Assembly (NCBI GenBank): GCA_014323545.1
Contig: CP058647.1
Span: forward strand, 2,582,001 to 2,646,000
Direction of reading: 5' to 3'
Length of the DNA: 64,000 nucleotides
Source: Hyphobacterium sp. CCMP332
Lineage (GTDB): Bacteria > Bacteroidota > Bacteroidia > Cytophagales > CCMP332
Below the pieces are notes generated by a model, which had not been told where the DNA came from, did not search any database, and saw only the letters and a program-made list of their open reading frames with translations. Below, piece after piece: positions 45,746-54,659 of the stretch. The position numbers were made by a program, and so were the translations under genes. The first letter of the stretch is position 1, and each line of letters begins with the position of its first letter.

Positions 45746-47095
45746 TTAAAAATCGTTGTATAGTCCAAGTGCTTTTTCAAGTTCGGTTTTTGCCACTACG
45801 GCATTGTACAAGGCATCGAAATAAATAGCTTCCGCGTCCATCAATGAATTATTGGCATCAACCAATTCCAAATTGGAGCCCACGCCTTCCTGGAATTTTA
45901 TATCCGTGGTATTGTAAATTTCTTCTGCAAGGTCATAATTGAGTTTCTGTACTTCCATCAATTCAATGCTATTTGCCAGTGCATCTCTTTTTTGTTTGAT
46001 TTCAGTCTCAATTGCATTTTCCATCATGTGTCTTTGATTCTCGATTTTTTCGAGTTCCACTTTGGATTTTTGAATGCTGTAACTTTTTCGAAGACCATCA
46101 AAAATTGGGACGTTCAATGAGACACCCACAAGCCCATACCTCAACCATCGGTTGCTAAAATCAGAATACTGACTAAAGTCTACAGCGTTTGTATTATGGC
46201 CGTATACACCATTTAAATACAAATTGGGATAATACTGAACCTTGTAATTCCTGATATCCAATTTCTGCAATTGCTCGCCTGAATTGAGTAATTGATAATC
46301 AATTCTATTGGTATAATTAAAGTCCGTTTCAACTTTTTGTTCTTTTAAGGATTTAGGTAAATCAGCAATTTTATCGCTCAATTCTATGGGCTCTTCAACA
46401 TTCAATCCCATTTGCATTTTGAGCATGTATTCACTCAGTTCAATTAGGCGCTTCATCTGTTTGCTTTGGGCCAGAATATTGTTGTAGCTCACCTGAATTC
46501 TGCTTACATCTATTTTTTCGGCAAAACCATTTTTATAAAGTGCTTCAGTCTCATTGAGCAATTGTGCCAGTCTTTCTTCATTGCCTTTTAAACGCTCATA
46601 TCGCACCTTATTTATTAGAACCATATAGTAAGACTTGGTGACGGCATCAATCACATCTATTTTAGTTTGGGTCAGTTCCTGTTCAGAATAGAGCTTATAC
46701 ATTTTTGCGGCCTGAAGTCCAACAAAATAGGACCCGTCGAACAGCAATTGTGAAAGAGCGATGTTAGCATCACCATCATATTTAGTTCCGAAGGCCAATT
46801 CCAATTCAAGATCCTGGGGCGCATTGGGATCAAATGTACTCGCTGGTAAAAGCGATTTTCTTATTGAATAATTATAATTAAGGCCGACCGATGCATTTAC
46901 TTGCGGCAAACCGGCAGATCTTATTTTGCCAACTTCATATTTCGCCGCCTCAACATCCAGTTTTGAATTTTTAAGATTATCAGAATTTTCCAAAGAATAT
47001 TGAATGGCTTGTTCCAGACTGTAGGTATTGCTTTGCCCAAATACTGTTCCGGAGAAGAATGCAATAAGAATTGTTATTAAAATACTATTTCTCAT
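45746..47095 (-). CDS. TolC-family outer membrane efflux protein
   Basis: A 449-residue outer membrane channel component: signal peptide (residues 1-20), then two repeats of the OEP long helical coiled-coil hairpin plus strands (LEQAIQYSLENSDNLKNSK and the second-half LELVDANNSLMDAE). It exports substrates passed from the RND pump. It is the second gene of tetR-tolC-adaptor-RND, 9 bases after tetR. Confidence 0.9.
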   Translation of the reverse strand: MRNSILITILIAFFSGTVFGQSNTYSLEQAIQYSLENSDNLKNSKLDVEAAKYEVGKIRSAGLPQVNASVGLNYNYSIRKSLLPASTFDPNAPQDLELELAFGTKYDGDANIALSQLLFDGSYFVGLQAAKMYKLYSEQELTQTKIDVIDAVTKSYYMVLINKVRYERLKGNEERLAQLLNETEALYKNGFAEKIDVSRIQVSYNNILAQSKQMKRLIELSEYMLKMQMGLNVEEPIELSDKIADLPKSLKEQKVETDFNYTNRIDYQLLNSGEQLQKLDIRNYKVQYYPNLYLNGVYGHNTNAVDFSQYSDFSNRWLRYGLVGVSLNVPIFDGLRKSYSIQKSKVELEKIENQRHMMENAIETEIKQKRDALANSIELMEVQKLNYDLAEEIYNTTDIKFQEGVGSNLELVDANNSLMDAEAIYFDALYNAVVAKTELEKALGLYNDF

Positions 47096-47104
47096 TTTGA
47101 GATT

Positions 47105-47725
47105 TTATTTTAGTTCTCGTTTATATTTTTCAAAAATTTCCCTGCCTTTATCGGTGACTATTCCATACACAAAGTGTTCAAAAATTTCCAATTGTAAATC
47201 GCGAATATGGAACTGACCGAGATTATTGAAATCAGATTTAAACATCATTTCCGTACTTTCAACACGAAATCTGGAAATAATATCTTCTTTAAGATCGGAG
47301 CGATAAAGCCCCAGCTTTTTTCCTTCTTTTAAGTTTTCAATTAAAGAACAAAAAATGCACTTTTCTTTATGTTGATGAAATATGGTCCAGGAATTAGGGT
47401 GGTATTTTTTCATATCATGCAAAAGCGATGAATCCATATTTGAAAGCATATCCCTGAACCATTTTGAAATGGACACCAATTCCTCGATAGGATCTTTTGC
47501 CGACTCATGTATTTTTTGCAGATCGTGTTCTTCCTGATGAAGATATTCCTTTGTAACTTCCAAAACGACCGTATCCTTATCTTTAAAGTGCTGATAAATT
47601 GTTTTTTTTGATACGCCACACTTCCCGGCAATGTCATCCATTGTAACCCTTCTTAATCCCATTTTAAAAAACAGGCCACGGGCACATTCCACTATTCTAT
47701 CTCTTAAATTCAATTTGACCTCCAT
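47105..47725 (-). CDS. TetR/AcrR-family transcriptional regulator
   Basis: A 206-residue regulator with the N-terminal TetR helix-turn-helix (VTMDDIAGKCGVSKKTIYQHFKDK, about 27-50) and a ligand-binding helical domain. It leads the efflux operon, so it probably represses it and responds to a pump substrate. Two starts are possible: ATG 47725, only a few bases after the predicted transcription start, or TTG 47713, which lies 5 bases after GGAGG and gives the usual NLRDRI N terminus. An inverted repeat in the promoter is a likely autoregulatory site. Confidence 0.9.
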   Translation of the reverse strand: MEVKLNLRDRIVECARGLFFKMGLRRVTMDDIAGKCGVSKKTIYQHFKDKDTVVLEVTKEYLHQEEHDLQKIHESAKDPIEELVSISKWFRDMLSNMDSSLLHDMKKYHPNSWTIFHQHKEKCIFCSLIENLKEGKKLGLYRSDLKEDIISRFRVESTEMMFKSDFNNLGQFHIRDLQLEIFEHFVYGIVTDKGREIFEKYKRELK

Positions 47726-47733
47726 TGTGAGGC

Positions 47734-47764
47734 AAAACTATAGAAACTTTAGAATTCACCAAAG
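47734..47764 (-). promoter_or_regulatory. promoter of the tetR-tolC-adaptor-RND operon
   Basis: Reading leftwards, TTTG (47764-47761), exactly 19 bases, then TAGTTTTG (47741-47734): an exact Bacteroidota promoter. The start would fall near 47730, leaving almost no leader before ATG 47725. Confidence 0.6.
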
Positions 47765-47769
47765 TTTCC
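47744..47769. promoter_or_regulatory. inverted repeat in the efflux promoter, likely TetR operator
   Basis: GAAACTTT (47744-47751) and AAAGTTTC (47762-47769) form perfect eight-base arms separated by ten bases. They overlap the -33 element and the spacer of the promoter, so a bound repressor would block polymerase. Confidence 0.5.
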
Positions 47770-47851
47770 AATGTTAAATTTATGTTTCCTATATATTTGT
47801 TTTTAAATATGTTAGCGGGGCGACAAATTGAAGTAGAACTGATTAATTAGA

Positions 47852-48976
47852 CTATTTTAATAGAGATTCCAATTGATCACACATTATTTTATTATCGTAT
47901 TTTTCTGCAGCGATCCTTTTTGCCTCTATAGTGATTTCGCTGAAATTGTACTTTTCCAATACTATATTTTCAATCTTTTCTTTGAGTTCATTTGCATCGC
48001 CAAATGAATACAATTGCCCGAGTTTACCGTTTTCAAGTAAATCAACCGTCCCACCGGCATTAGTTCCAATAATTGGAACTCCGGATAACATAGCTTCTAC
48101 GGTGACCATGCCATACGTTTCTTTTTTCGAAGGCATAATGAATATGTCGATGGCCGAATAAAAATATTCTACCTCAGGGCGGAAAGGACGAAAGTGTACC
48201 CTGTCTTTCAGATTGTTTTCTTTTACAAATTGCCTGCAATCTTTTTCGTAGTCCAGACATATTTTTTCATTGATGGTGGCCTCTCCCATAATTAAGAGGT
48301 CCAAATCCTTGTGTGTTTTTGAGAGCAGGGAAAATGCTTTTAGCACTCCCATTTGGCCTTTAGTCGGTCCGATTCTACCCAGTACTCCAATGATCTTTTT
48401 GTTTTCATCGAGACCGAGTTCTTTATGTGCCATTGATCTGCTGATCGAATTTTTCAAGAACCGATCAGTTTCAAGGCAAAGCGGAATCACCACTATTTTA
48501 CTTTCCGGAACTTTTGTGGTTTGCAAAACTTGCTTTTTCAATGATTCCAATGGGCTGATCCAATAATTGAGTCCTGAAAAGCGAAAGGTATGCGCCGGTG
48601 AAGTCTTTTTAACTTTGAACTGCATTTGCTGCAGGTAGAGCATTTTCAGTCTGGCGTTAAAAAACTTTTTGCAATAATTAGCCGTGCTTAAATCGTGATT
48701 GTCAAAAATGATAATTTTCTCAACCTGATCTTTTTTTAAAATATTGGCCAGTAAAAACGCATTTTTAATATCAAAATATTTATTGGGTTTCTGAACCCAC
48801 TGCGTTTTGAGCTCTACATTTTTTACCTGCTGTTCGACTCTTGAATTTTTTACGGTATAAAAAAATATGGTCCAGCCTCTATCTTTCATCCAAACGGCCA
48901 GATTTACAGCATTCATTTCCAGTCCGCCATAACCGGAAGAAGTTAAATAAAAGGCCAGTTTTTTAGTCGATGTCAC
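47852..48976 (-). CDS. GT4-family glycosyltransferase
   Basis: A 375-residue retaining GT-B glycosyltransferase. The C-terminal lobe carries the EX7E motif (ETYGMVTVE) with the GVPIIGTNAGG block that follows it in GT4 enzymes; the N-terminal lobe has SSGYGGLEMN. GTG 48976 starts directly before the first strand; an upstream ATG at 48994 adds six unlikely residues. Single gene between the efflux operon and purL. It probably adds a sugar to a polysaccharide or glycolipid, but the product is unknown. Confidence 0.85.
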   Translation of the reverse strand: MTSTKKLAFYLTSSGYGGLEMNAVNLAVWMKDRGWTIFFYTVKNSRVEQQVKNVELKTQWVQKPNKYFDIKNAFLLANILKKDQVEKIIIFDNHDLSTANYCKKFFNARLKMLYLQQMQFKVKKTSPAHTFRFSGLNYWISPLESLKKQVLQTTKVPESKIVVIPLCLETDRFLKNSISRSMAHKELGLDENKKIIGVLGRIGPTKGQMGVLKAFSLLSKTHKDLDLLIMGEATINEKICLDYEKDCRQFVKENNLKDRVHFRPFRPEVEYFYSAIDIFIMPSKKETYGMVTVEAMLSGVPIIGTNAGGTVDLLENGKLGQLYSFGDANELKEKIENIVLEKYNFSEITIEAKRIAAEKYDNKIMCDQLESLLK

Positions 48977-49049
48977 GGTGCAAATTAACCACAATTGAAA
49001 ATCCTAATGAAATGTATTCACAATACTGATTGTTTTACATCTCAATGTT

Positions 49050-49057
49050 TAAATTTG
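49050..49057 (+). promoter_or_regulatory. -7 element of purL
   Basis: TAAATTTG matches TAnnTTTG; an ATTG lies 17 bases upstream as a weak -33. The start would be near 49063, about 15 bases before the ATG. No purine riboswitch-like structure fits in so short a leader. Confidence 0.4.
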
Positions 49058-49077
49058 CGGCGATTCAAAAATATTAA

Positions 49078-51294
49078 ATGGAAGACATAAAAGTCAATCT
49101 TCAAACAGCGGCGGATTTAGGATTAATAGAAGAAGAATTTAATCGAATTATTGAGATTCTTGGCCGTAAACCCAATTTTACCGAACTCTGTATTTTTTCA
49201 GCCATGTGGTCTGAGCATTGCTCATACAAAAATTCCATCACCTGGCTAAAAAAACTACCCAAGCAATCCGACAGAATGCTTGCAGAAGCCGGAGAGGAAA
49301 ATGCCGGACTTGTCGACATCGGCGATGGTTTGGCATGCAGTTTTAAAATAGAATCCCATAATCACCCTTCGGCCATTGAACCCTACCAGGGTGCTGCAAC
49401 CGGCGTAGGTGGAATTAACAGAGATATATTTACAATGGGTGCGAGACCCGTTTGCCAGTTAAATTCTCTGCGCTTTGGAAACCTAAAATCTGACCGAACT
49501 AAATGGTTGATTTCCGGTGTGGTAAAAGGTATTGGTGATTATGGCAATGCGTTTGGCGTGCCGACGGTAGGAGGGGAAGTGTTTTTTGATGAGACTTATA
49601 ATATCAATCCTTTGGTAAATGCCTTTTCTGCAGGAATTGTAAAACACGATGCCGTAGTTTCGGCAGTTTCAAAAGGAGAAGGTAATCCTGTATTTATTGT
49701 TGGATCACGAACTGGAAAAGACGGAATCCACGGCGCCTCTTTTGCCTCCAAAGATATTACAGAAGATTCTGCAGATGATCTTCCCGCAGTGCAGGTCGGT
49801 GATCCATTTCAGGAGAAACTTTTACTGGAAGCAACTCTCGAGGTAATTAAAACAGGACATATCGTTGGCATGCAGGACATGGGTGCTGCGGGTATTACCT
49901 GTTCAACTTCGGAAATGAGTGATAAGGGAGAACACGGAATGGATATTTGGCTAGACAAAGTTCCGACCCGCCAGGACAATATGAAACCATTTGAAATCCT
50001 GCTTTCCGAATCTCAGGAAAGAATGCTCGTAGTTGTGGAAAAAGGACATGAACAGGAAGTGGTCGACATTTTTGAAAAATGGGATTTGCATGCGGTTCAA
50101 ATTGGAGTGGTGACCAAAGGCAAAATGCTTCGTTATTTTATGGGTGATGAAATGGTCGCTGAAGTGCCTGCCTATGATCTTGTATTGGGAGGTGGGGCTC
50201 CCGTTTATGAAAGAGAATACAAAGAGCCGGCCTATTTCAAAGAATTTAAAAAATTCAGAATTGAAGATATTCCCAAACCCGATTTTCATCAGGTGGCCGA
50301 ATTCCTTTTAAGCCATCCCAACATTGCCAGCAAGCGATGGATTTTTGAGCAATACGACTCCATGGTGGGTACGGATAATATTGGAACATTTGACAAATCC
50401 GATGCAGGCGTTGTGAGAATCAAGGATACCGACAAGGCACTTGCGGTCAGTGTTGATTGCAATTCCCGATTTGTAAACGCCGATCCTGAAGAAGGTTGTG
50501 CCATGGCTGTGGCTGAAGCAGCGAGAAACGTAGTATGCTCTGGAGGTGAGCCATTGGCAATTACCAATTGCCTGAATTTTGGCAATCCTTATAATCCTGA
50601 AGTGTATTGGCAATTTGTTCATGCCATCAAGGGTATGAAAAAAGCATGTGAAAAATTTGGAACCCCAGTTACGGGAGGAAATGTCAGTTTTTATAACCAG
50701 TCTTCGGATGAAGGGCCGGTATTTCCAACACCAACAATTGGTATGTTGGGTTTACTTGAAAATCGGGATAACAGGATCTCAATTTCTTTTAAAGAGGAGG
50801 GGGATCACTTGTATTTGCTTGGAAATCCAAAAAATGATATTTCAAGTTCCGAATACCTATACAGTTATTGCGGTATAAAAAAATCACCGGCACCGGACTT
50901 TAGTCTTGATGATGAGGCCCAATTACAAAAAGCGGTTATGAAAATGGCAAAGGACAGATTGTTAAATTCTGCTCATGATGTAGCCGATGGCGGATTGTAT
51001 ATTACTTTGGTGGAATCAGGCATGGCCGGAAACCTGGGATTTGAAATAGAAACCGAACAGGAATTCAGAAAAGACGCCTATCTCTTTGGCGAAAGCCCCA
51101 GCAGAATTGTGGTATCGATACACCCGGGAAAAGTGGCGAAGATGAAAGAAATATGTGCAAAAAATAAGGTTCGGCTTTATAAGTTGGGGGAGGTAATCGA
51201 TAAGCAATGCATAATCGATGGTGAGTCCTATTTATCAATTAATGAGGTAAAAGCCATTTACGATAATGCGATTGAAGAAATAATCGCACATTAA
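49078..51294 (+). CDS. purL: phosphoribosylformylglycinamidine synthase, small PurL
   Basis: A 738-residue ATP-dependent enzyme of purine synthesis, the separate-subunit form that works with PurQ and PurS. Two AIR-synthase-like halves are visible: [21 protein letters not shown] with the catalytic His early in the protein, and a second [24 protein letters not shown] half. The C-terminal [16 protein letters not shown] block is also typical. PurQ and PurS are not in this window. Confidence 0.95.
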   Translation: MEDIKVNLQTAADLGLIEEEFNRIIEILGRKPNFTELCIFSAMWSEHCSYKNSITWLKKLPKQSDRMLAEAGEENAGLVDIGDGLACSFKIESHNHPSAIEPYQGAATGVGGINRDIFTMGARPVCQLNSLRFGNLKSDRTKWLISGVVKGIGDYGNAFGVPTVGGEVFFDETYNINPLVNAFSAGIVKHDAVVSAVSKGEGNPVFIVGSRTGKDGIHGASFASKDITEDSADDLPAVQVGDPFQEKLLLEATLEVIKTGHIVGMQDMGAAGITCSTSEMSDKGEHGMDIWLDKVPTRQDNMKPFEILLSESQERMLVVVEKGHEQEVVDIFEKWDLHAVQIGVVTKGKMLRYFMGDEMVAEVPAYDLVLGGGAPVYEREYKEPAYFKEFKKFRIEDIPKPDFHQVAEFLLSHPNIASKRWIFEQYDSMVGTDNIGTFDKSDAGVVRIKDTDKALAVSVDCNSRFVNADPEEGCAMAVAEAARNVVCSGGEPLAITNCLNFGNPYNPEVYWQFVHAIKGMKKACEKFGTPVTGGNVSFYNQSSDEGPVFPTPTIGMLGLLENRDNRISISFKEEGDHLYLLGNPKNDISSSEYLYSYCGIKKSPAPDFSLDDEAQLQKAVMKMAKDRLLNSAHDVADGGLYITLVESGMAGNLGFEIETEQEFRKDAYLFGESPSRIVVSIHPGKVAKMKEICAKNKVRLYKLGEVIDKQCIIDGESYLSINEVKAIYDNAIEEIIAH

Positions 51295-51305
51295 GGCAAA
51301 ATGGT

Positions 51306-51336
51306 TTTGTAATTTAATTTGACCCTGCTATTTTTG
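51306..51336 (+). promoter_or_regulatory. promoter of tRNA-Gln
   Basis: TTTG (51306-51309), exactly 19 bases, then TATTTTTG (51329-51336). Transcription would begin near 51343 and give a 34-base leader before the tRNA. Confidence 0.6.
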
Positions 51337-51376
51337 CAGTCCTTTTACTGACGATCACAAGGTGATATCAGAATAA

Positions 51377-51449
51377 TGACCCATGGTGTAACTGGCAACA
51401 CGTCTGGTTTTGGTCCAGAAGAGTCGAGGTTCGAGCCCTCGTGGGTCAA
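51377..51449 (+). tRNA. tRNA-Gln (anticodon TTG)
   Basis: A full cloverleaf can be drawn: acceptor TGACCCA/TGGGTCA (7 bp), D stem GTGT/ACAC with GG in the loop, anticodon stem TCTGG/CCAGA with loop TTTTGGT (anticodon TTG at 51410-51412), and T stem CGAGG/CCTCG with loop TTCGAGC. All pairs are perfect. The CCA end is not encoded. It has its own promoter and terminator. Confidence 0.93.
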
Positions 51450-51450
51450 C

Positions 51451-51497
51451 AAACCCTGACCTACCCTGCATTTATTGCGGGGGTCAGGGTTTTTTAT
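51451..51497 (+). terminator. intrinsic terminator of tRNA-Gln
   Basis: AAACCCTGACC (51451-51461) pairs with GGTCAGGGTTT (51482-51492) and is followed by a T run. The 20-base loop itself contains a short CCTGC/GCGGG pairing. Confidence 0.8.
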
Positions 51498-51521
51498 TTA
51501 TGGGTCAATAGTAAGTCCAAT

Positions 51522-51544
51522 AAAAAAAGCGCCCTGCGGCGCTT
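51522..51544. terminator. terminator-like hairpin in the noncoding region after tRNA-Gln
   Basis: AAGCGCC and GGCGCTT (7 bp, CTGC loop) with a run of seven A on the left. It would act best on a leftward transcript, but no leftward gene precedes it; the nearest is the histidine kinase gene, 360 bases away. Confidence 0.55.
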
Positions 51545-51583
51545 CTTGTGTTTGGTCTAGTACGTGATATTTACACGATATTT

Positions 51584-51616
51584 AAAAAATGGAGATGAAA
51601 ATCATCTCCATTTTTT
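51584..51616. terminator. terminator-like hairpin with a perfect 14-bp stem
   Basis: AAAAAATGGAGATG and CATCTCCATTTTTT pair perfectly around a five-base loop. The A and T ends make it bidirectional. Confidence 0.6.
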
Positions 51617-51688
51617 CATCCTTTATAATGTATTAACCTTAAATATGACATGAATACTATACAAAAGTGCAAAACTCACTATTAGAAA

Positions 51689-51742
51689 ACATGACCGTAT
51701 TCCGCTAAAAAATAAAATAGCGGAAAACCACTAGAAATTATG
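51689..51742 (+). repeat. noncoding repeat copy A
   Basis: Two segments recur elsewhere. 51689-51723 matches copy B (51844-51878) at 30 of 35 positions, and 51714-51742 matches the pspC leader (59055-59083) at 26 of 29. Inside, TTCCGCTA (51700-51707) and TAGCGGAA (51718-51725) form a perfect inverted repeat around a ten-base A/T spacer. After the shared ATG (51740-51742) the frame stops at once (ATG TTA TAA). Confidence 0.6.
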
Positions 51743-51750
51743 TTATAAAC

Positions 51751-51786
51751 AAAAAAAGCAGATCGAATATCAATCTGCTTTTCTTT
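51751..51786. terminator. terminator-like hairpin after repeat copy A
   Basis: AAAAGCAGAT and ATCTGCTTTT (10 bp, nine-base loop) followed by a T-rich stretch. With copy A just upstream it could end a small RNA of roughly 60-90 bases. Confidence 0.55.
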
Positions 51787-51843
51787 GTCCTTTTTGTAAA
51801 CCTTAATTGTGTAAATCAAAAGTACTACAGGATAGCTTGCCGT

Positions 51844-51878
51844 ACATGACTGTAAACCGCTAAAAAATAAAATGGCTG
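51844..51878 (+). repeat. noncoding repeat copy B
   Basis: Thirty of 35 bases match copy A, including the CCGCTAAAAAATAAAAT core. The bases flanking the core change in pairs relative to copy A (AA...TT instead of TT...AA), keeping partial symmetry. It ends 22 bases before the stop codon of the histidine kinase gene. Confidence 0.5.
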
Positions 51879-51900
51879 TTTTTCTACCAAAAACCCTTAA

Positions 51901-53901
51901 TTAACTTGCAATGGGGAAATCTATCATGATATTACTGCCCTTGCCCTCTTCGGAGTCAAAATGGATTTGCCCATTCAGGTAGTTCACCCTGGATATAATA
52001 TTTTTTAAGCCCATGCCTTTTTCTTTGGCCAATTCAGGATCAAATCCCTGGCCATCGTCTTCCACCATAATATTAAGCTGGTCGCCTTTGACGGTCAATT
52101 GAACCAAAACTTCCCTCGCTCCGGAATGTTTAATAACATTATTCAAAAGTTCCTGAACGATTCTGTATGCATTGAGTGAAACACTGTCATCAAGTTTTTC
52201 GGGTATTCCATAATTGATAATATCCACCGCCAATTTTTTATCGGATTTTAATTTGCTTGTGTAATCCTGCAATGCCGGAATAAGGCCAAAACGGATCAGA
52301 GAGCCAGGCATCATATCATGCGAAATGTTTCTTACCTCAAAGCAGGCTTCGTCAATCAGTTGATTGGTTTTTTCATAAACCTGGTTGCCTTTTGTATTGC
52401 TGATGTGTCCTTTAATGGTTTCGAAATGAAGTTTTATACTCGACAGAAGTGCTCCTACGCTATCATGAAGGTCTTTGGCAATACGGTTTCTTTCAATTTC
52501 CTGTCCTTTTAGCATGGCATTTGCCGATTCCAGTCTGAGGGATTTTTCCAGCTCTTTTATTTTAACACGGTTTATTTCTTCTGTTTTGAGATTGATGGTT
52601 TTATTCGCTTCAATCTGTCTTTGATAATTAAACAGCAAAACCGCACCCATCAGAATAATGACAAACATGAGCGTACCAAAGGCAAAAAGCATATTCTTTT
52701 CTTTTCGATCATCAGCAATTTTCTGTTGAAAAGCCAACTCGGAAAGCCTTTTTTGGTTGTTTAATTCTTCGAGTTCGCGTTCTTTTTTCTCCATTTCGTA
52801 TTTCACCCGAAACTCATTGATTTCTTCGCTGTGTCGTTTATCTATTTTTTGATTTAAGACTTCACTGTATTTTTTATAAAAGGACAATGATTTTTCAGTC
52901 TCTCCCTTTTCCTGATAAATTTCACTCAAGCCGAGGAATATATTTTCTTTTAAATCTAAATTTTTGCTTTTCCCGCCATATTGCAATGCCAGATTTCCGT
53001 ATTCCAGTGCCTTATCCCTTTGGTTTTGTTTTAGTTTGAGATCCATTAAAACGGCATAGGTCGCGGCCATTTCTTCATGGTTTTCAACTTTACTATCCTC
53101 TTTTAGCGACAGCAAAAAGAAATTTTCGGCCTTTTCGGAATTTCCCAGGCTATAAAATACCTTTCCTATGCTTTGGTAATTTTGACCGAGCTTGTCCTGA
53201 TTTCCGAGTTTTTCATTTAAACTCAGCGATTTTGAAAAATATTCCAGTGCATGAAGAAAATCGCCGCTTTCATATTTGGCAGCACCCAGATAATTCAGAA
53301 TATCGGCTTTCAATGCTACATCCGGACTTCGTTTTAAAGCTTCGTTCAAGGATTTTTCGGCGTCCTGATAGTTCTTTTGTTCAAAATGCACTCTGGCAAT
53401 TCCAAAATAGGCCATAGGCTCATAGGCCATAGGCAATTCACCATCCCAGTTGTTTAGCGCCTGGTAATATCTATTTAGTGATTTCAGCCTTTCGCCAAGA
53501 CGATAATACATATCGCCGGTTTTAACCCTTAGACCCTGGGCCTGAGAATACAAACGCAATTTTTCTGCATTTTTTATCGCACGGTCTCCATACAAAATTG
53601 CTTCATCCAGTTGATCTATCTTTTCAAATGCCGTCATCAGGCTTCTGTTGATAGCGTATTTCCATTTCAATTCCTTAAATGGAGAAAAGGGGTATTTAGA
53701 TATTTTTTTATAAAGCAATTGCAATAGAGGAATACTGGATACCGGATCGAGTTCCACCTGCGCCGAAAGATTTTTTAAGGTTTCCTCCAATTGTATCGTG
53801 TCGTTAAGCGACAATCCGCTTATGTCTTCCTCACTTTGTGATTGAACTGAAAAATTCAATAGCAAAATTGATATAAGCGTTATGAAAACGGCAATTTTCA
53901 T
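51901..53901 (-). CDS. TPR-containing sensor histidine kinase (HisKA_3, NarX-like)
   Basis: A 666-residue membrane kinase. Signal peptide (1-21), a periplasmic array of about eight TPR repeats (to about 370), a coiled coil, one membrane helix (about 400-424), then a HisKA_3 dimerisation helix with the phosphorylated His in RIAKDLHDSVGALLSS and an ATPase domain with DDGQGFDP and GMGLKNI. The TPR sensor suggests it detects a protein or peptide in the periplasm. It is 3 bases after its response regulator gene. Confidence 0.9.
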   Translation of the reverse strand: MKIAVFITLISILLLNFSVQSQSEEDISGLSLNDTIQLEETLKNLSAQVELDPVSSIPLLQLLYKKISKYPFSPFKELKWKYAINRSLMTAFEKIDQLDEAILYGDRAIKNAEKLRLYSQAQGLRVKTGDMYYRLGERLKSLNRYYQALNNWDGELPMAYEPMAYFGIARVHFEQKNYQDAEKSLNEALKRSPDVALKADILNYLGAAKYESGDFLHALEYFSKSLSLNEKLGNQDKLGQNYQSIGKVFYSLGNSEKAENFFLLSLKEDSKVENHEEMAATYAVLMDLKLKQNQRDKALEYGNLALQYGGKSKNLDLKENIFLGLSEIYQEKGETEKSLSFYKKYSEVLNQKIDKRHSEEINEFRVKYEMEKKERELEELNNQKRLSELAFQQKIADDRKEKNMLFAFGTLMFVIILMGAVLLFNYQRQIEANKTINLKTEEINRVKIKELEKSLRLESANAMLKGQEIERNRIAKDLHDSVGALLSSIKLHFETIKGHISNTKGNQVYEKTNQLIDEACFEVRNISHDMMPGSLIRFGLIPALQDYTSKLKSDKKLAVDIINYGIPEKLDDSVSLNAYRIVQELLNNVIKHSGAREVLVQLTVKGDQLNIMVEDDGQGFDPELAKEKGMGLKNIISRVNYLNGQIHFDSEEGKGSNIMIDFPIAS

Positions 53902-53904
53902 TTA

Positions 53905-54552
53905 TCAGTCGATAAGTCGGTTATTAATGGCCACTCTTACCAATCCTGCAAGATTTCTTACATTCAATTTTGTCAGCAAATTGGATCGGTGAGATTCCAC
54001 GGTGTTTAAACTAATACAGAGTTTATCGGCAATTTCCGGTGTCGTAAATTCTTCGCAAATAAGCTTTAATACCTCTTTTTCACGTCTGGATATCTTTATT
54101 TCTTCTGCTCTTGCCGAAGCGGTTTTTTTCTCTCCCGGCATCATGCTATGCAGTAAATTTTCGGTCACTTCCTTACTGAAGTAATTTTTGTCCTGCATTA
54201 CCGTAGAAATGGCCTCCATTAATTCGAGCTTACCGGTATTTTTCAAGATATATCCCGAAGCACCATTTTTTATCATATTGGTCAGAAAGCTCTCTTCGTT
54301 GTGCATTGTTACGGCGAGTATTTTGGTATCAGGGCTTTTTATCTTGACCTGTTTGCTGATTTCTATACCGTCGAGGTCAGGCATATTGACATCCAAAAGA
54401 ATGAGATCAACTTTGTGATTATCAACTATTTGAAGCACCTCATTGCCGTGGAGTGCATGTCCGACGATACTGATATTTTCTTCATCGGAAAGTAGGGAAG
54501 ACATGCCTTCCATGAACATTTTATGATCGTCCGCGAGTAGAACGTTTATCAT
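53905..54552 (-). CDS. NarL/LuxR-family response regulator
   Basis: A 215-residue regulator: receiver with the phosphorylated Asp54 (LLDVNMPDLDG), Thr and Lys switch residues (AVTMHNEE, ILKNTG), and a C-terminal LuxR helix-turn-helix (SRREKEVLKLICEEFTTPEI, then NTVESHRSNLLTKL). It forms a two-component pair with the TPR kinase downstream. Targets cannot be told from sequence. Confidence 0.92.
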   Translation of the reverse strand: MINVLLADDHKMFMEGMSSLLSDEENISIVGHALHGNEVLQIVDNHKVDLILLDVNMPDLDGIEISKQVKIKSPDTKILAVTMHNEESFLTNMIKNGASGYILKNTGKLELMEAISTVMQDKNYFSKEVTENLLHSMMPGEKKTASARAEEIKISRREKEVLKLICEEFTTPEIADKLCISLNTVESHRSNLLTKLNVRNLAGLVRVAINNRLID

Positions 54553-54632
54553 TTTTTTGGATTAGTGGTTGCTTGACTTAATACTAAGTTATGGAAAAAA
54601 AGGTTTCATTTATAATTGAAGAATGGATTCAT

Positions 54633-54640
54633 TATTTTTG
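54633..54640 (+). promoter_or_regulatory. -7 element of ffh
   Basis: TATTTTTG, an exact TAnnTTTG, ends 19 bases before the ffh ATG. A TTTA about 20 bases upstream is a weak -33. Confidence 0.4.
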
Positions 54641-54659
54641 CAGACCAAAATTTTAAAGC

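Noticed and set aside
49058-49077. Purine riboswitch before purL
   Set aside because: The predicted leader is only about 15 bases, too short for an aptamer.
51689-51878. Copies A and B as ends of a small transposable element
   Set aside because: They are direct, not inverted, repeats; no target duplication is visible and there is no coding content between.
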